Source: an uncultured Clostridium sp. (GTDB lineage: Bacteria; Bacillota; Clostridia; TANB77; CAG-508). From it: a DNA stretch of 64,000 nt. Positions 46,571 to 56,903 of this stretch are shown here, piece by piece (the first letter of the stretch is position 1; each line of letters opens with the position of its first letter). Position numbers and translations under genes: made by a program. The notes beneath the pieces are model-generated. The model was given only the letters and a program-made list of their open reading frames with translations, had not been told where the DNA came from and searched no databases. Location of the stretch: NCBI GenBank assembly GCA_948465565.1, contig CAOJXR010000005.1, forward strand, positions 1-64,000, read 5' to 3'.

Positions 46571-48013
46571 CTAATACTGTCTCCCCCAGACAACCATAGT
46601 ATCCGCTGGCTTTCCACAAACAGGACAAACATCCCCCAAATGCTCCTGCTCAAAAGGAATACATCTTGAATGAGCACCAGTAACTTCCTTAATCTTATTC
46701 TCACAATCAACATTGCCACACCACATAGTCTTAACATACCCCTGATTCTCATCCAAATTCTTAAGAATTTCATCCAAACTATGTGCAACAGTCGTTCTCT
46801 CATCACGTCTCTTAGCACATTCATCATACATGTTTTTCTGAATTGCCTCCAAAACCTCAGCCAATCTTGACTCTAACTCATCCAATTTAACAATTTCTTT
46901 TTCCAAATTATCTCTTCTAACCAAAACAGCTTGCGCCTTTTCAATATCCTTTGGACCAATCTCAATACGAACAGGAACACCTCTCATTTCCCAATCATTA
47001 AACTTAAAACCAGTAGAATAATTATCACGTAAATCAAGCTTCATTCTAAAATTCTTTTTAAGCATATCATGTAATTCTTGAGCCTTCTCTACCACACCCT
47101 CCTTATGAGCTGCAACTGGAACAATAACAGCCTGAATTGGAGCAACCATAGGAGGTAATTTCAAACCTCTATTATCCCCATGAGCCATAATAATAGCACC
47201 AATAAGTCTAGTACTAATTCCCCAAGAAGTTTGATATCCATATTCCTCTTTACCTTCTCTATTTTGGAACTTAATTTCAAAAGGTTTAGAAAAGTTTTGA
47301 CCAAAGTAATGAGCAGTTCCAGCCTGAAGAGCTCTACCATCATGCATCAAAGTTTCTACAGTATATGTCTCCACAGCCCCTGCAAATTTTTCCTTCTCAG
47401 TCTTTCTTCCTTTCAAAACTGGAATAGCAAGCAGTTCCTCAATAACATCAGCATACACATCATGAATTTTCAAAGTAAACTCCCTAGCCTCTTTCTCAGT
47501 CTCATGAACAGTATGTCCCTCTTGCCATAAAAACTCTCTAGAACGCAAAAATGGTCTAGTCTCCTTCTCCCATCTCAAAACATTACACCATTGATTTCCA
47601 AGTACAGGTAAATCCCTCCAAGACTTAATCCACTTAGCATACATAGTAGACATCATAGTCTCAGAAGTAGGACGAATACAAAGCCTCTCCTCAAGTTCTT
47701 CTTGCCCACCAATAGTAACCCAAGCAACTTCTGGAGCAAAACCTTCAACATGGTCCTTCTCTTTATTTAACAAACTCTCTGGAATTAAAAGTGGCATAGA
47801 TAAGTTAGTAACCCCAAGCTCCTTAAATTTCTTATCAGCATAATTCTGAATATTCTCCCAAATAGCATAACCATAAGGACGAATAGCAATACATCCCTTA
47901 GTATCAGCATAATCAGCAAGTTCTGCTTTAAGTACAACATCAGTATACCATTGTGTAAAATTATCTTCTATATTAGTAATCTCTTTAACAAAATCATTTT
48001 TATTATTACTCAT
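46571..48013 (-). CDS. proS: prolyl-tRNA synthetase (archaeal/eukaryotic-like form)
   Basis: A 480-residue class II synthetase of the short ProS type used by many Clostridia. [19 protein letters not shown] (motif 2 region), [12 protein letters not shown], and the C-terminal zinc-binding domain ([24 protein letters not shown]) are diagnostic. It attaches proline to tRNA-Pro. The start overlaps scpB by eight bases; AGGAG precedes it. Confidence 0.95.
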   Translation of the reverse strand: MSNNKNDFVKEITNIEDNFTQWYTDVVLKAELADYADTKGCIAIRPYGYAIWENIQNYADKKFKELGVTNLSMPLLIPESLLNKEKDHVEGFAPEVAWVTIGGQEELEERLCIRPTSETMMSTMYAKWIKSWRDLPVLGNQWCNVLRWEKETRPFLRSREFLWQEGHTVHETEKEAREFTLKIHDVYADVIEELLAIPVLKGRKTEKEKFAGAVETYTVETLMHDGRALQAGTAHYFGQNFSKPFEIKFQNREGKEEYGYQTSWGISTRLIGAIIMAHGDNRGLKLPPMVAPIQAVIVPVAAHKEGVVEKAQELHDMLKKNFRMKLDLRDNYSTGFKFNDWEMRGVPVRIEIGPKDIEKAQAVLVRRDNLEKEIVKLDELESRLAEVLEAIQKNMYDECAKRRDERTTVAHSLDEILKNLDENQGYVKTMWCGNVDCENKIKEVTGAHSRCIPFEQEHLGDVCPVCGKPADTMVVWGRQY

Positions 48014-48602
48014 TTTCATCAATCTCCTCGTTTTCTTTATTTTCATCAATTTCCAAATCATCTATAACAATTTGTTCATTCTCATCTAATTTATAACGCG
48101 GAAGTTCTGGTAGTTCATCAAGAGAAGAAAGACCAAACATCTTCAAAAACTCATCAGTAATTGTATACATAGTAGGTTTTCCAGGCAAATCAGCCTTTCC
48201 AGCCTCTTCCACTAAATGATTCTCCATAAGTCTATATAAAGTACCATCTGAGTTAACCCCTCTAATAGCCTCTATTTCTGCACGAGTAATTTTAGGATTA
48301 TATGCAACTATAGACAAAATTTCCAAAGCAGCAGAAGACAAAGATGGTTTCGAACGATTATCAAAAATCTGAACTACATAATCATAATATTCAGTTTTTG
48401 TAGATAATTGATACCCATCATTAACTTTTAATATTTCAATTCCTCTTAATCCATTCTTATAATCTTCTTTTAAATTATTCATCACAACATCAACATCTTC
48501 TGGTGTCATTTCTAAAACACTAGCTAACTCACTAGTTTTAACTACTCTACCAGCTGAAAATAATATTGCCTCAATTATTGCTTTAGTTTCTTCTAATTTC
48601 AT
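48006..48602 (-). CDS. scpB: segregation and condensation protein ScpB
   Basis: A 198-residue winged-helix protein of the SMC-ScpAB complex: [57 protein letters not shown]. The C-terminus is very acidic. GAGGAG precedes the ATG. No scpA is beside it in this window. Confidence 0.95.
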   Translation of the reverse strand: MKLEETKAIIEAILFSAGRVVKTSELASVLEMTPEDVDVVMNNLKEDYKNGLRGIEILKVNDGYQLSTKTEYYDYVVQIFDNRSKPSLSSAALEILSIVAYNPKITRAEIEAIRGVNSDGTLYRLMENHLVEEAGKADLPGKPTMYTITDEFLKMFGLSSLDELPELPRYKLDENEQIVIDDLEIDENKENEEIDENE

Positions 48603-48724
48603 TACAAATTTATCTCCTCGTTAAAGTGAAAACACTCCTCATTATTATTACATGAAAACCACTAACAGTCAAGAACAACAGCGGACTTTTCTTAACATAA
48701 TAACCAATATATTATGTTATATAA

Positions 48725-48760
48725 ATAAAGCTTGCTTTATAAGGTTTTTCATGTTATAAT
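48725..48760 (+). promoter_or_regulatory. promoter with palindromic operator for the gene at 48794
   Basis: TTGCTT (48732-48737), 17 bp, TATAAT (48755-48760). The palindrome ATAAAGC-TT-GCTTTAT (48725-48740) covers the -35 box, so a dimeric repressor could block it. Confidence 0.7.
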
Positions 48761-48793
48761 AGATATGTAATTTTCCTATGAAAGGATAAAAAA

Positions 48794-49177
48794 ATGAAAA
48801 CAATAGAAACATTAGAGAAAAAAACTCTATTATCAAAATTAATAGATGCATTTAAAAATACTGCTTTTTATAATATATTTTTAAATGAAAACTCTGGTCT
48901 TGCCATCGATCCAGATGAAATAGACCCAGAACAACAAATTGAATATCTTGCACAAAACTCTGATTGTTCAAAAGACGAAATAAGAGCGATTGAAGCCGCT
49001 TTTAAAAGTGCAACAAAAAGCATAGAACCTTTACAAGAAAGAGTATACAGTATTCCGCAAGAATCAAAACATTCAACAAACCCATTCAAAGTAGACGATA
49101 AAGACCTAAATCATGATGTATTAACATCACAAGTTCAAATGAACCATGACCAAAAAGGTCGCGAACGTGATGAATAA
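48794..49177 (+). CDS. unknown acidic protein
   Basis: A 127-residue soluble protein with no family I recognise. Helical N-terminal half (LSKLIDAFKNTAFYNIF; DPEQQIEYLAQN; IRAIEAAFKSATKSI), then a polar, disordered-looking tail ending KGRERDE. GAAAGGAT precedes the ATG. It is monocistronic, with its own promoter and strong terminator, opposite in direction to all neighbours. Confidence 0.7.
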   Translation: MKTIETLEKKTLLSKLIDAFKNTAFYNIFLNENSGLAIDPDEIDPEQQIEYLAQNSDCSKDEIRAIEAAFKSATKSIEPLQERVYSIPQESKHSTNPFKVDDKDLNHDVLTSQVQMNHDQKGRERDE

Positions 49178-49230
49178 ACTTAACTATAATATTGACTACT
49201 TGTACAACATTCTATAATAAAATTTTTCCT

Positions 49231-49269
49231 GTAAAAAGCTCCTCTAGAATATCTAGAGGAGCTTTTTAC
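49231..49269. terminator. perfect 18-bp bidirectional terminator
   Basis: The arms (49231-49248 and 49252-49269) match base for base around a three-base loop, with A and T runs at the ends. It serves the convergent gene at 48794 and rimO. Confidence 0.93.
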
Positions 49270-49274
49270 GCACT

Positions 49275-50573
49275 TTAAACAACTTCCGCAATTAAATCAT
49301 AACCATCTACAGCCACAATTTTACATCTTACAAATTTATCCATTAAATCTTCACCATTATTCGCAACAAATATAACACCATCAGTATCAGGAGAATCCAT
49401 ATATGACCTACCAACATAAAAATCACCATTAGGAGTAATATCCTCAATTAACACATCATAATCATTCCCTACCTTAGAAGTCAAAAATTCATCAGAAATA
49501 TCCTTTTGAAGTTCCATAACAATAGAATGTCTCTTCTTTTTAGTAGCTGAATGAATCTGCCCTTCAAACTTAGCAGCAGGTGTACCATCCTCTTTTGAAT
49601 ACATAAAACACCCCAATCTATCAAACTTCAAATCAGAAACGCAGTTCTTAAGTATTTCAAAATCTTCCTCTGTCTCACCTGGGAAACCAACAATCAAAGA
49701 AGTTCTCAAAATTGCATTAGGAATCTCTCTTCTAATTTTAGAAACAACCTTTGAAATATTCTCACCAGTAGTCTTTCTATTCATCCTCTTCAAAATTCCA
49801 TCAGAAAAATGCTGTATAGGAATATCAAAATACTTACAAATCTTCTTTTCCCTTGCAACAACATCAATCAATTCATCAGTAATGCTCTCTGGATAAGCAT
49901 ACAAAAACCTAACCCATCTAATTCCATCAATCTCACACAATTTAGTTAGCAATTCAGGCAATTTAGACTCCCCATAAATATCAATACCATATTTAGTAGT
50001 ATCTTGGGCAATAACAATAATCTCCTCATACCCATCTTTAGCCAAAGCCTCCGCTTCTTCCAAAACATCCTCTATCTTTCTGCTAACAAATCTACCTCTA
50101 ATATATGGAATTGCACAATATGTACAAAAATTATCACACCCCTCAGCAACTTTCAAATATGCCATTTTCTTACCAGTAGTAATAACTCTATTCCTATAAT
50201 TCATATAATCATTTTCCACACTTTTTCCAATCATAGTGGAAATCTTTTTCCAAAAATCATCATATTCATCAACTGATATCCATAAATCCACTTCAGGAAT
50301 AGCCTTCTCCAAATCGCTCTTATACCTCTTAACTAAACATCCCATCGCAACCAAATACTTACATTTATTATTCTTATACTCTGCCATTTCCAAAATAGTA
50401 TTAATCGCCTCTTCTTTAGCAGACTGAATAAAACCACAAGTATTTACAACAATAATCTCTGCATCTTCTGGATTAGCCACAATCTCAAAATCATGATTCT
50501 TAAAAACAGAAATCCCCATTTCAGTATCAATTAAGTTCTTACTACAACCCAATGAAACGAATCCAACTTTCAT
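49275..50573 (-). CDS. rimO: ribosomal protein S12 methylthiotransferase RimO
   Basis: A 432-residue radical SAM enzyme: N-terminal UPF0004 domain (SLGCSKNLIDTEMG), radical SAM cluster CDNFCTYCAIPYIRGRFVS, and a C-terminal TRAM-type domain. It thiomethylates Asp of S12. GAGGGAG precedes the ATG; it lies 12 bp after the RNase G gene. Confidence 0.96.
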   Translation of the reverse strand: MKVGFVSLGCSKNLIDTEMGISVFKNHDFEIVANPEDAEIIVVNTCGFIQSAKEEAINTILEMAEYKNNKCKYLVAMGCLVKRYKSDLEKAIPEVDLWISVDEYDDFWKKISTMIGKSVENDYMNYRNRVITTGKKMAYLKVAEGCDNFCTYCAIPYIRGRFVSRKIEDVLEEAEALAKDGYEEIIVIAQDTTKYGIDIYGESKLPELLTKLCEIDGIRWVRFLYAYPESITDELIDVVAREKKICKYFDIPIQHFSDGILKRMNRKTTGENISKVVSKIRREIPNAILRTSLIVGFPGETEEDFEILKNCVSDLKFDRLGCFMYSKEDGTPAAKFEGQIHSATKKKRHSIVMELQKDISDEFLTSKVGNDYDVLIEDITPNGDFYVGRSYMDSPDTDGVIFVANNGEDLMDKFVRCKIVAVDGYDLIAEVV

Positions 50574-50585
50574 ATATTACTCCCT

Positions 50586-51764
50586 CTATTCACTACAAAT
50601 ATGCTTACGAGTAAGCTCAAGCAAATTAAGCTTCGTAAACCCCTCTATCTGAATTTTCGTTCTCTCTTTCTTTAGTTCCTGCTTAAAAATATTCATCAAT
50701 TCCCTTTTATTTTCATCATTTTTCAAATCAATAAAATCAATAACAATAATACCACCAATATCTCTAAGTCTAATTTGTTTAGCAATCTCAATTGCAGACT
50801 CCTTATTAATAGCTAAAGCTGTATCCTCTAAACTATCATTTCCAATAAACTTAGCAGAATTAACATCAATAGCAGTCAAAGCTTCTGTCTTATCAATTGT
50901 AATAAATCCACCACTCTTAAGCCAAATCTTTCTATTTTCAGAAACCTCAATCTGTTTCGACAAATCATAATACTCAGACAATTTCCTATTATCCAAAATA
51001 ACCTCAATATCACTCTTATTCCACATATTAAGTTTATCTAAAATCTTCTTCTGAACCTCTTTACTATTAACAACTATTTTCTGTAATCCCTTATCCATGA
51101 CATCAACAAGCAATTTATCCAAAATCTCATTAGCCTTGTAAATAAGCTTAGGAAAATCTGAGGCATTAAACTCAACACTTATAATCTCTTCCCACTTAGC
51201 AAGCAATCCCTTCAAATCTTGCTCAAGCTCTTCTTTTTCCTTTCCCACAGCAGATGTCCTTATAATAGCTCCCATATTCTCAGGAATTATAGATTTAACA
51301 ATATCAACTAACCTTTCTCTCTCTGCACTATCCTCAATCTTTTGAGAAACAGTAACAAAGGTAGCATTAGGCAATAAAACTAAATATCTTCCAGGTAAAT
51401 TTATATGAGTAGACGCTCTCGCACCTTTTTTATTATAACTATCCCTCTTTATCTCAACAATTATAGGATCTCCAACCTTTAGAACATCCCTAATATCACA
51501 TTCTGAAAAATCATACGAATTCTCTTTAACAACATCCCTTTTAATCAAAACGTCCTTTAAATGTATAAAAGCATTCCTATTCTCTCCAACATTAACAAAA
51601 GCCGCCTGTAATCCAGGAATAATATTCTGCACCTTACCAATATATATATTACCTTCAAGTCTCTTTTTATACTTAGAATCTATATACTTCTCCGTTAAAA
51701 TTCCATCCTCTAATAAAAAGATTTTTTGCACATCTTCCTCAATGTTAATAATTAATTCCTTCAT
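50586..51764 (-). CDS. rng: ribonuclease E/G family protein, short form
   Basis: A 392-residue RNase G. The S1 insert (GNIYIGKVQNIIPGLQAAF, VGENRNAFIHLKD), the metal-binding DVNSAKF and DFIDLKNDENKRE motifs are present. It ends at LLELTRKHICSE, just where the zinc-link and small domain usually begin, so it is a catalytic-domain-only form. The start at 51764 follows AAAGGAA. It lies 11 bp after pth. Confidence 0.92.
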   Translation of the reverse strand: MKELIINIEEDVQKIFLLEDGILTEKYIDSKYKKRLEGNIYIGKVQNIIPGLQAAFVNVGENRNAFIHLKDVLIKRDVVKENSYDFSECDIRDVLKVGDPIIVEIKRDSYNKKGARASTHINLPGRYLVLLPNATFVTVSQKIEDSAERERLVDIVKSIIPENMGAIIRTSAVGKEKEELEQDLKGLLAKWEEIISVEFNASDFPKLIYKANEILDKLLVDVMDKGLQKIVVNSKEVQKKILDKLNMWNKSDIEVILDNRKLSEYYDLSKQIEVSENRKIWLKSGGFITIDKTEALTAIDVNSAKFIGNDSLEDTALAINKESAIEIAKQIRLRDIGGIIVIDFIDLKNDENKRELMNIFKQELKKERTKIQIEGFTKLNLLELTRKHICSE

Positions 51765-51775
51765 ATCCAATTCCT

Positions 51776-52333
51776 TTAATTAAATTTATTCATTGCAAAA
51801 TCTATACCATGTTCCAAAATAGCGCAAACAGCATCAGCAGCCTTCTCAACACCATTCTCTAATTTCTCTTTATCTTCAGTATCAATAGCACCAATCACAT
51901 ACCCTATAACATCCTCATTAGCCTTTGGTTTCCCTATTCCAACCCTAACTCTTGGAAAATTCTGTGAATTTAAACAATGAGTAACTGACTTAATACCATT
52001 ATGTGTGCCAGGGCTTCCACTTTTTCTAATACGAATTTTTCCTGGCTCAATATCCATATCATCATATATAACTAAAATATTATCCATATCAATCTTATAA
52101 TAATTAACAACCTCATTAACAGACTCCCCACTCAAATTCATAAAAGTCTGAGGTTTCAAAAAAATAACCTTCTCGCCATTAACACTACCCATTCCATATA
52201 AAGCCTTAAACTTACTTTTGTTAATGCTAACATCATATTTCTCTGCCACTCTATTAACAACATTAAATCCCATATTATGACGAGTATTAGAATAATCATT
52301 TTCCGGATTTCCAAGTCCCACAATTAAATACAT
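51776..52333 (-). CDS. pth: peptidyl-tRNA hydrolase
   Basis: A 185-residue Pth. MYLIVGLGNPENDYSNTRHN carries the conserved Asn and His; FLKPQTFMNLSGESV, DDMDIEPGKIRIRKSGSPG and HNGIKS follow. It releases peptidyl-tRNA from stalled ribosomes. AGGGAG precedes the ATG at 52333. Confidence 0.97.
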   Translation of the reverse strand: MYLIVGLGNPENDYSNTRHNMGFNVVNRVAEKYDVSINKSKFKALYGMGSVNGEKVIFLKPQTFMNLSGESVNEVVNYYKIDMDNILVIYDDMDIEPGKIRIRKSGSPGTHNGIKSVTHCLNSQNFPRVRVGIGKPKANEDVIGYVIGAIDTEDKEKLENGVEKAADAVCAILEHGIDFAMNKFN

Positions 52334-52504
52334 TTTATTCTCCCTATTAACCATATTTATATATTTTACTACATTTTACACGTTTTAACAAGTATACAGA
52401 GCTAAAAGTATTTAATAACATAAAACAACATTATTCCTCTTTATTTTTAATCTTATTAATTGTATAATTATTTTATTATCTATTTACACGGAGGAAAAAA
52501 CAAA

Positions 52505-53605
52505 ATGAATGATCCACAAATCAGTATTATAATGCCAGTATTTAATGTAGAAGAAAACATTTACCCAACTCTCAAAAGTATTCTTGACCAGAGTTTAGAA
52601 AGTATAGAAGTAATAATAATCGATGATGGCTCAGTAGATAATACAAACAAAATACTAAAAAGATATTTAAGATTTGACTCAAGAATAAAATTATTAGAAA
52701 CAGACGCTGAAGGAGAAGCCTTTGCACAAAATTTAGGACTGCAAAAGGCAAAAGGAAAATATATCATGTTCTTTAAAGTAGGAATGCTCATGAGTTCAAA
52801 CCTTTTAGAATATTTTCTGCAAATACTAAACACACACAAATGCGGAATTCTAACTTGCGACTACTTTACAATAACTGAAAAAGCCTTTCACAACTACTCT
52901 CCCATAGAACCACCATTACAAGCCCAAGAAAAATTAATGCAATTAGATTCCAATCAATACTTAGAAAATCTTTCTTTAGAAAGCACTCATGATTTCATTC
53001 ATACTTGTGTACTTTGGAACAAACTTATAGACAAATCCTTATTAACAAATTTTGAATTCGATACAAATAAAGACCTTCCAAACCCATTTGCCATTCAAAA
53101 ATTACTAACATCTCATATTCCAATAATCACAAGTACCCAGAAATTAGTTGCAACAGCACCAATAGACGAATACTTAGAACAAATTTGCTTTAGCTATAAT
53201 GAACTTGATAAAATAGAATTTTTACAAAATTTATTAGCATACTTCAAAAAAGCCAACAATACAACTGCACTAAAAAATATCGCAATAAAATTATTAGACC
53301 TCTTATACAAAATAAGATTAAAATTAAATAATAGTCGTTTAGATATATACGATTTAGATGAACAAAAAACAGCTATAAACCATAAATTTAGCAGTGTACG
53401 AAAATTCCTAAAATCACGTTATCCAGAAAATCAAGCAGAATACTCAGACTACTTTGATAAATACAAAAAAATTTTAGATTTAGAAAATTACATAGCTAAT
53501 CATCCAAAATTATACAATCCTATACCTACATTACAGGAACTAGTTTACAATGAAGATGAAGAATACAATGAGGACGACGAAAAGTTAAAAACAGACGAAC
53601 TATAA
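52505..53605 (+). CDS. family 2 glycosyltransferase with long helical tail
   Basis: A 366-residue protein. Residues 1-110 are a GT2 nucleotide-sugar-binding domain (ISIIMPVFNVEENIYPTLKS, IIIDDGSVDNT), but the usual second DxD is replaced (MFFKVGML instead of FLDSDD), so activity is doubtful. The C-terminal 200 residues are helical and acidic (NEDEEYNEDDE near the end). The start at 52505 follows GGAGG. Single gene convergent with another GT2 gene. Confidence 0.75.
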   Translation: MNDPQISIIMPVFNVEENIYPTLKSILDQSLESIEVIIIDDGSVDNTNKILKRYLRFDSRIKLLETDAEGEAFAQNLGLQKAKGKYIMFFKVGMLMSSNLLEYFLQILNTHKCGILTCDYFTITEKAFHNYSPIEPPLQAQEKLMQLDSNQYLENLSLESTHDFIHTCVLWNKLIDKSLLTNFEFDTNKDLPNPFAIQKLLTSHIPIITSTQKLVATAPIDEYLEQICFSYNELDKIEFLQNLLAYFKKANNTTALKNIAIKLLDLLYKIRLKLNNSRLDIYDLDEQKTAINHKFSSVRKFLKSRYPENQAEYSDYFDKYKKILDLENYIANHPKLYNPIPTLQELVYNEDEEYNEDDEKLKTDEL

Positions 53606-53622
53606 TAGTTCATCTGTTTTTA
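53587..53622. terminator. bidirectional terminator between the two GT2 genes
   Basis: AAAACAGACGAACT and AGTTCATCTGTTTT around AATA (one mismatch), overlapping both stop codons. Confidence 0.85.
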
Positions 53623-54396
53623 CTCCATCATATCTATCATTCTATTAACATAATCATTACTTCTCTTTATCGCCTGAACAATATATTTTTTATACTTTTC
53701 TTCAACTTCATTATATAAGTCAAGTAATTCTTCCATATTAAAATACAAATCTTTAATTTTTTTATAATTAACAAAAGTAGTCATACTATCAGGTCTTCCA
53801 CTCTGATATACTATTGAAACAAAATCTATAAATTTATAGCTAGAAGATTTCAAAACACCCTTATAATAAAACATAAAATCTTCAAAATACTTACCTTCTA
53901 CAAATCTAATTTTATTTATATCTAAATATTCTTTTCGCCAGCATACATCCCAAACATTTTCATACTTCCACTCTACAATCCTATTCTCTTTAATAGAATT
54001 GTGCTCATTTGGAATAAATTCACCCTGCAATGCCTCTCCAATTGACTTAAACCCCAAATAAATAATATCTGGTGCATCCTTACCTATCTTTTCATCGATT
54101 TTAGCAAGAACATTTTGATCTGCCAAAATATCGTCCGAATCAAGAAAAATAATATACTCTCCACTAGCATTATCAAGTCCAGTATTTCTAGCACCACCTG
54201 CTCTTTTATTTTCAATGTGACTTATTAATTTAACATCACCATATCTTGAAACAATTTCAGCAGTAGTATCTGTAGAAGCATCATTAACAACTATAAACTC
54301 AAAATTCTTAAATGTTTGATTCAATACACTCTTTATTGCATTTTCTATTTCTTTTTCTGCATTATATGCAGCCATTATGATACTGAATCTCTTCAT
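53620..54396 (-). CDS. family 2 glycosyltransferase
   Basis: A 258-residue GT2 enzyme: FSIIMAAYNAEKEIENAIKS, FIVVNDASTDTT and YIIFLDSDDIL (DxD metal site) with ARNTGLDNASG. It is probably involved in surface polysaccharide synthesis. Its ATG overlaps the last base of the upstream gene's stop (TAATG), so the two are translated together. Confidence 0.88.
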   Translation of the reverse strand: MKRFSIIMAAYNAEKEIENAIKSVLNQTFKNFEFIVVNDASTDTTAEIVSRYGDVKLISHIENKRAGGARNTGLDNASGEYIIFLDSDDILADQNVLAKIDEKIGKDAPDIIYLGFKSIGEALQGEFIPNEHNSIKENRIVEWKYENVWDVCWRKEYLDINKIRFVEGKYFEDFMFYYKGVLKSSSYKFIDFVSIVYQSGRPDSMTTFVNYKKIKDLYFNMEELLDLYNEVEEKYKKYIVQAIKRSNDYVNRMIDMME

Positions 54397-55649
54397 TATT
54401 CTTCTTCCACTCTCTTCTTCAATTTTTTCCATACTCTATTAGTATCCAAAAAAGCACGATAATGTTTTTCAACATCACTATCATATTTCTCTAAAGCATC
54501 TAATAAATCATAAAAATTATAATTATCATATAAAGCATCAATCTTCTTAATACTTCTCTTCAATTTTCTATGAGTAACTTCCATTTTCTTTTTATAATTT
54601 TCTGTATCCATCAAATACATCAATAATGGTTTATATTTTATCCATCCAAGGCAAGCCTTATAAAATCTTTTCTCAACCGCCTTATCAGATGCTTTAACTA
54701 ACTTCAATTTTTGAGGAAAATCCCCATCCATTATCTCTCTATACTTCAAAAAGCCATCATGAAAATGATATTCAGGAACCTTAATAACCTTTAAATCACC
54801 TATACCCATAGAGAAAAATGTATCCTCTCCTCGAGCCTCTGGTGGATTATAAAAAGCTGGTATATTCTTAATATGTCTCAAATTCAAACATAACGTCGAA
54901 CCTGCAACAAACTTCCTACCATTTACCTTTTGCATTTCATAAGCACCCTCACCATTAGAAATACTATCATCTGCAAAAGTAACACCATTATTCTCTTCAA
55001 AAGTAGCCTTAATACTCTTCCATGAAACAAGTTCATTACTTATAGACTCAATAAAATCTGTAACAATTTCCTCCTCTTCAGGAGTCTCATAACTCATATA
55101 TGGAATAGGTGAAATATACCCACAATGATATCCAATCGTTACATCAGCCTTCTCTTTCTCCATATATTCAATATGTTTCAAAACATTATCTTGCATTTTC
55201 CATTCAATTGTTCCATCTTCTTTTTTCACACAAGCGACAGGATACTCATCATCATCCCAGAAAAGAAGATAATCCATTTTATCATGATAAGCAAAATACA
55301 TTACCGTATTTCGTCCTCTAGCATGTCCATTTCCAAATATTAAGTCAACCTCATCATCATCCAATTTATAATATGATTTTACAATCTCTTTTCTCTCAGC
55401 TATATCTTCAGGTGTAATATACTTAACATTTATACCATCTTCATCAAAAACCTCTTGATTTAATTGATAAAAATCCTCTCTAGAAGCACCTTGATATTTT
55501 AAATCAAACAAAATATAAAAAGTTATATTAACTTTTCTATCTAAGTTTGTCAATTGCCCTTTTATATAAGAATAATAACTATTTATTACGCTACATACAT
55601 TTGATCTTCCTGTTACAAAACCTATTCCTATATTTAGATCTTTTTTCAT
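54396..55649 (-). CDS. putative glycosyltransferase with WDDDE motif
   Basis: A 417-residue soluble protein. IGIGFVTGRSNVCSVINSYY at the start and YLLFWDDDEYPVAC near residue 135 suggest a GT-A fold with a DDD metal site; EARGEDTFFSMGIGD near 275 fits the downstream ED motif of such enzymes. The C-terminus is a basic coiled coil. GGAGG precedes the ATG. With the GT2 gene after it, it likely modifies a cell-surface glycan. Confidence 0.7.
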   Translation of the reverse strand: MKKDLNIGIGFVTGRSNVCSVINSYYSYIKGQLTNLDRKVNITFYILFDLKYQGASREDFYQLNQEVFDEDGINVKYITPEDIAERKEIVKSYYKLDDDEVDLIFGNGHARGRNTVMYFAYHDKMDYLLFWDDDEYPVACVKKEDGTIEWKMQDNVLKHIEYMEKEKADVTIGYHCGYISPIPYMSYETPEEEEIVTDFIESISNELVSWKSIKATFEENNGVTFADDSISNGEGAYEMQKVNGRKFVAGSTLCLNLRHIKNIPAFYNPPEARGEDTFFSMGIGDLKVIKVPEYHFHDGFLKYREIMDGDFPQKLKLVKASDKAVEKRFYKACLGWIKYKPLLMYLMDTENYKKKMEVTHRKLKRSIKKIDALYDNYNFYDLLDALEKYDSDVEKHYRAFLDTNRVWKKLKKRVEEE

Positions 55650-55740
55650 AGTTCCTCCTACATTTAGATATGCTTAAAGCCAAAATAAGCTATATCCCCA
55701 CAAATATAATTATACTAAATATAAATTATAAAGTCAATTT

Positions 55741-56763
55741 TTAGCCATTAGAAATAACATTATAATCACACGTTCTAATCAATCTATTCATAATAGCAAG
55801 TCCTAATCCCTCTGTAGACATTCCCTCAATTACAATAAGTTCACATCGCAATAAATCCGCTTTTCTAAGAAGCATAAAAATATTTTTAGAAACATCCTCT
55901 AAAGAATCTCCCATACTTAAAAACTTAGAAGTATGTATCTCTTTCCTATGTCTCTCAAATCCAATAACACAAATATTATCATTCAAAATATCATTTATTT
56001 TATTTACTCTCTCTCTCTCATCTTCAATATCTACTAAAACACATTTTGTCTTAGGCGCATAATGCTTATGCTTCATTCCAGGGCTTTCAACCTTTTCACT
56101 ATCTGAAACCTTATTCAAAATATGATTATCAATACTAACCTTCCCAACTAACTTTTGAATATCCTCAGCAGTAATCCCACCTGGTCTTAATATTCTAGGA
56201 ACACCATCAATAACCTTAACAACAGTTGACTCCAAACCTATGTCAGTATTTCCACCATCAATCAAAACAAACACTTTATCCTCAAGTTCATTTCTAATAT
56301 CTTCAATTCTTGTACCACTAGGTTTACCAGACACATTTGCACTAGGCGCAGCAATTGGTCTTCCAAATTCACTAATTATCTTTCTAGCAATCTTATCACT
56401 AGGCATACGAATAGCAACTGTGTTCAAATTAGCTGTAACCTCATTTGGAATAATCTCAGATTTCTCCAAAATCAAAGTAAAAGGTCCTGGCATAAATGCA
56501 TTTATAAGTTTTCTCTCAACATCAGAAATCTTGGAAACACACTTTTCTAACATCTCTACATCTGAAACATGTGCTATAAGTGGATTATCTGATGGGCGAC
56601 CTTTTGCCTTATAAATATTTTTAACAGCCTCAATGTTAAAAACATCTGCACCAATCCCATATACAGTCTCTGTTGGAAAAACAACTAACTCTCCCCTTAC
56701 CAAAGCCTTAACCACACTATTCAATTCATCATTATCAATAGATTCCTTCCAATTATATAACAT
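55741..56763 (-). CDS. tsaC: L-threonylcarbamoyladenylate synthase (YwlC/Sua5 type)
   Basis: A 340-residue enzyme for the first step of t6A37 synthesis in tRNA. The YrdC domain (VFPTETVYGIGADVFN, KGRPSDNPLIAHV, SANVSGKPSGT, RPGGIT) is followed by a C-terminal Sua5 domain (about 220-340; SPGMKHKHYAPKT linker). The length is that of the long YwlC form. Confidence 0.95.
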   Translation of the reverse strand: MLYNWKESIDNDELNSVVKALVRGELVVFPTETVYGIGADVFNIEAVKNIYKAKGRPSDNPLIAHVSDVEMLEKCVSKISDVERKLINAFMPGPFTLILEKSEIIPNEVTANLNTVAIRMPSDKIARKIISEFGRPIAAPSANVSGKPSGTRIEDIRNELEDKVFVLIDGGNTDIGLESTVVKVIDGVPRILRPGGITAEDIQKLVGKVSIDNHILNKVSDSEKVESPGMKHKHYAPKTKCVLVDIEDERERVNKINDILNDNICVIGFERHRKEIHTSKFLSMGDSLEDVSKNIFMLLRKADLLRCELIVIEGMSTEGLGLAIMNRLIRTCDYNVISNG

Positions 56764-56903
56764 TGCTATATCTTCTTTCTTTTTTAGACTACTTTTTACA
56801 TTATACTACATTTTTCCACAATATGCAAAAAAATAATATACAAACTAAAAATTTGGGTATATAATACCTTCATAATAACCATATCGTGAGAGGAGGATTA
56901 ACT

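Noticed and set aside
48603-48793. T-box leader upstream of scpB and proS
   Set aside because: No T-box bulge (TGGNACC-type) or specifier-loop structure is visible; the region instead carries the promoter of the plus-strand gene at 48794.
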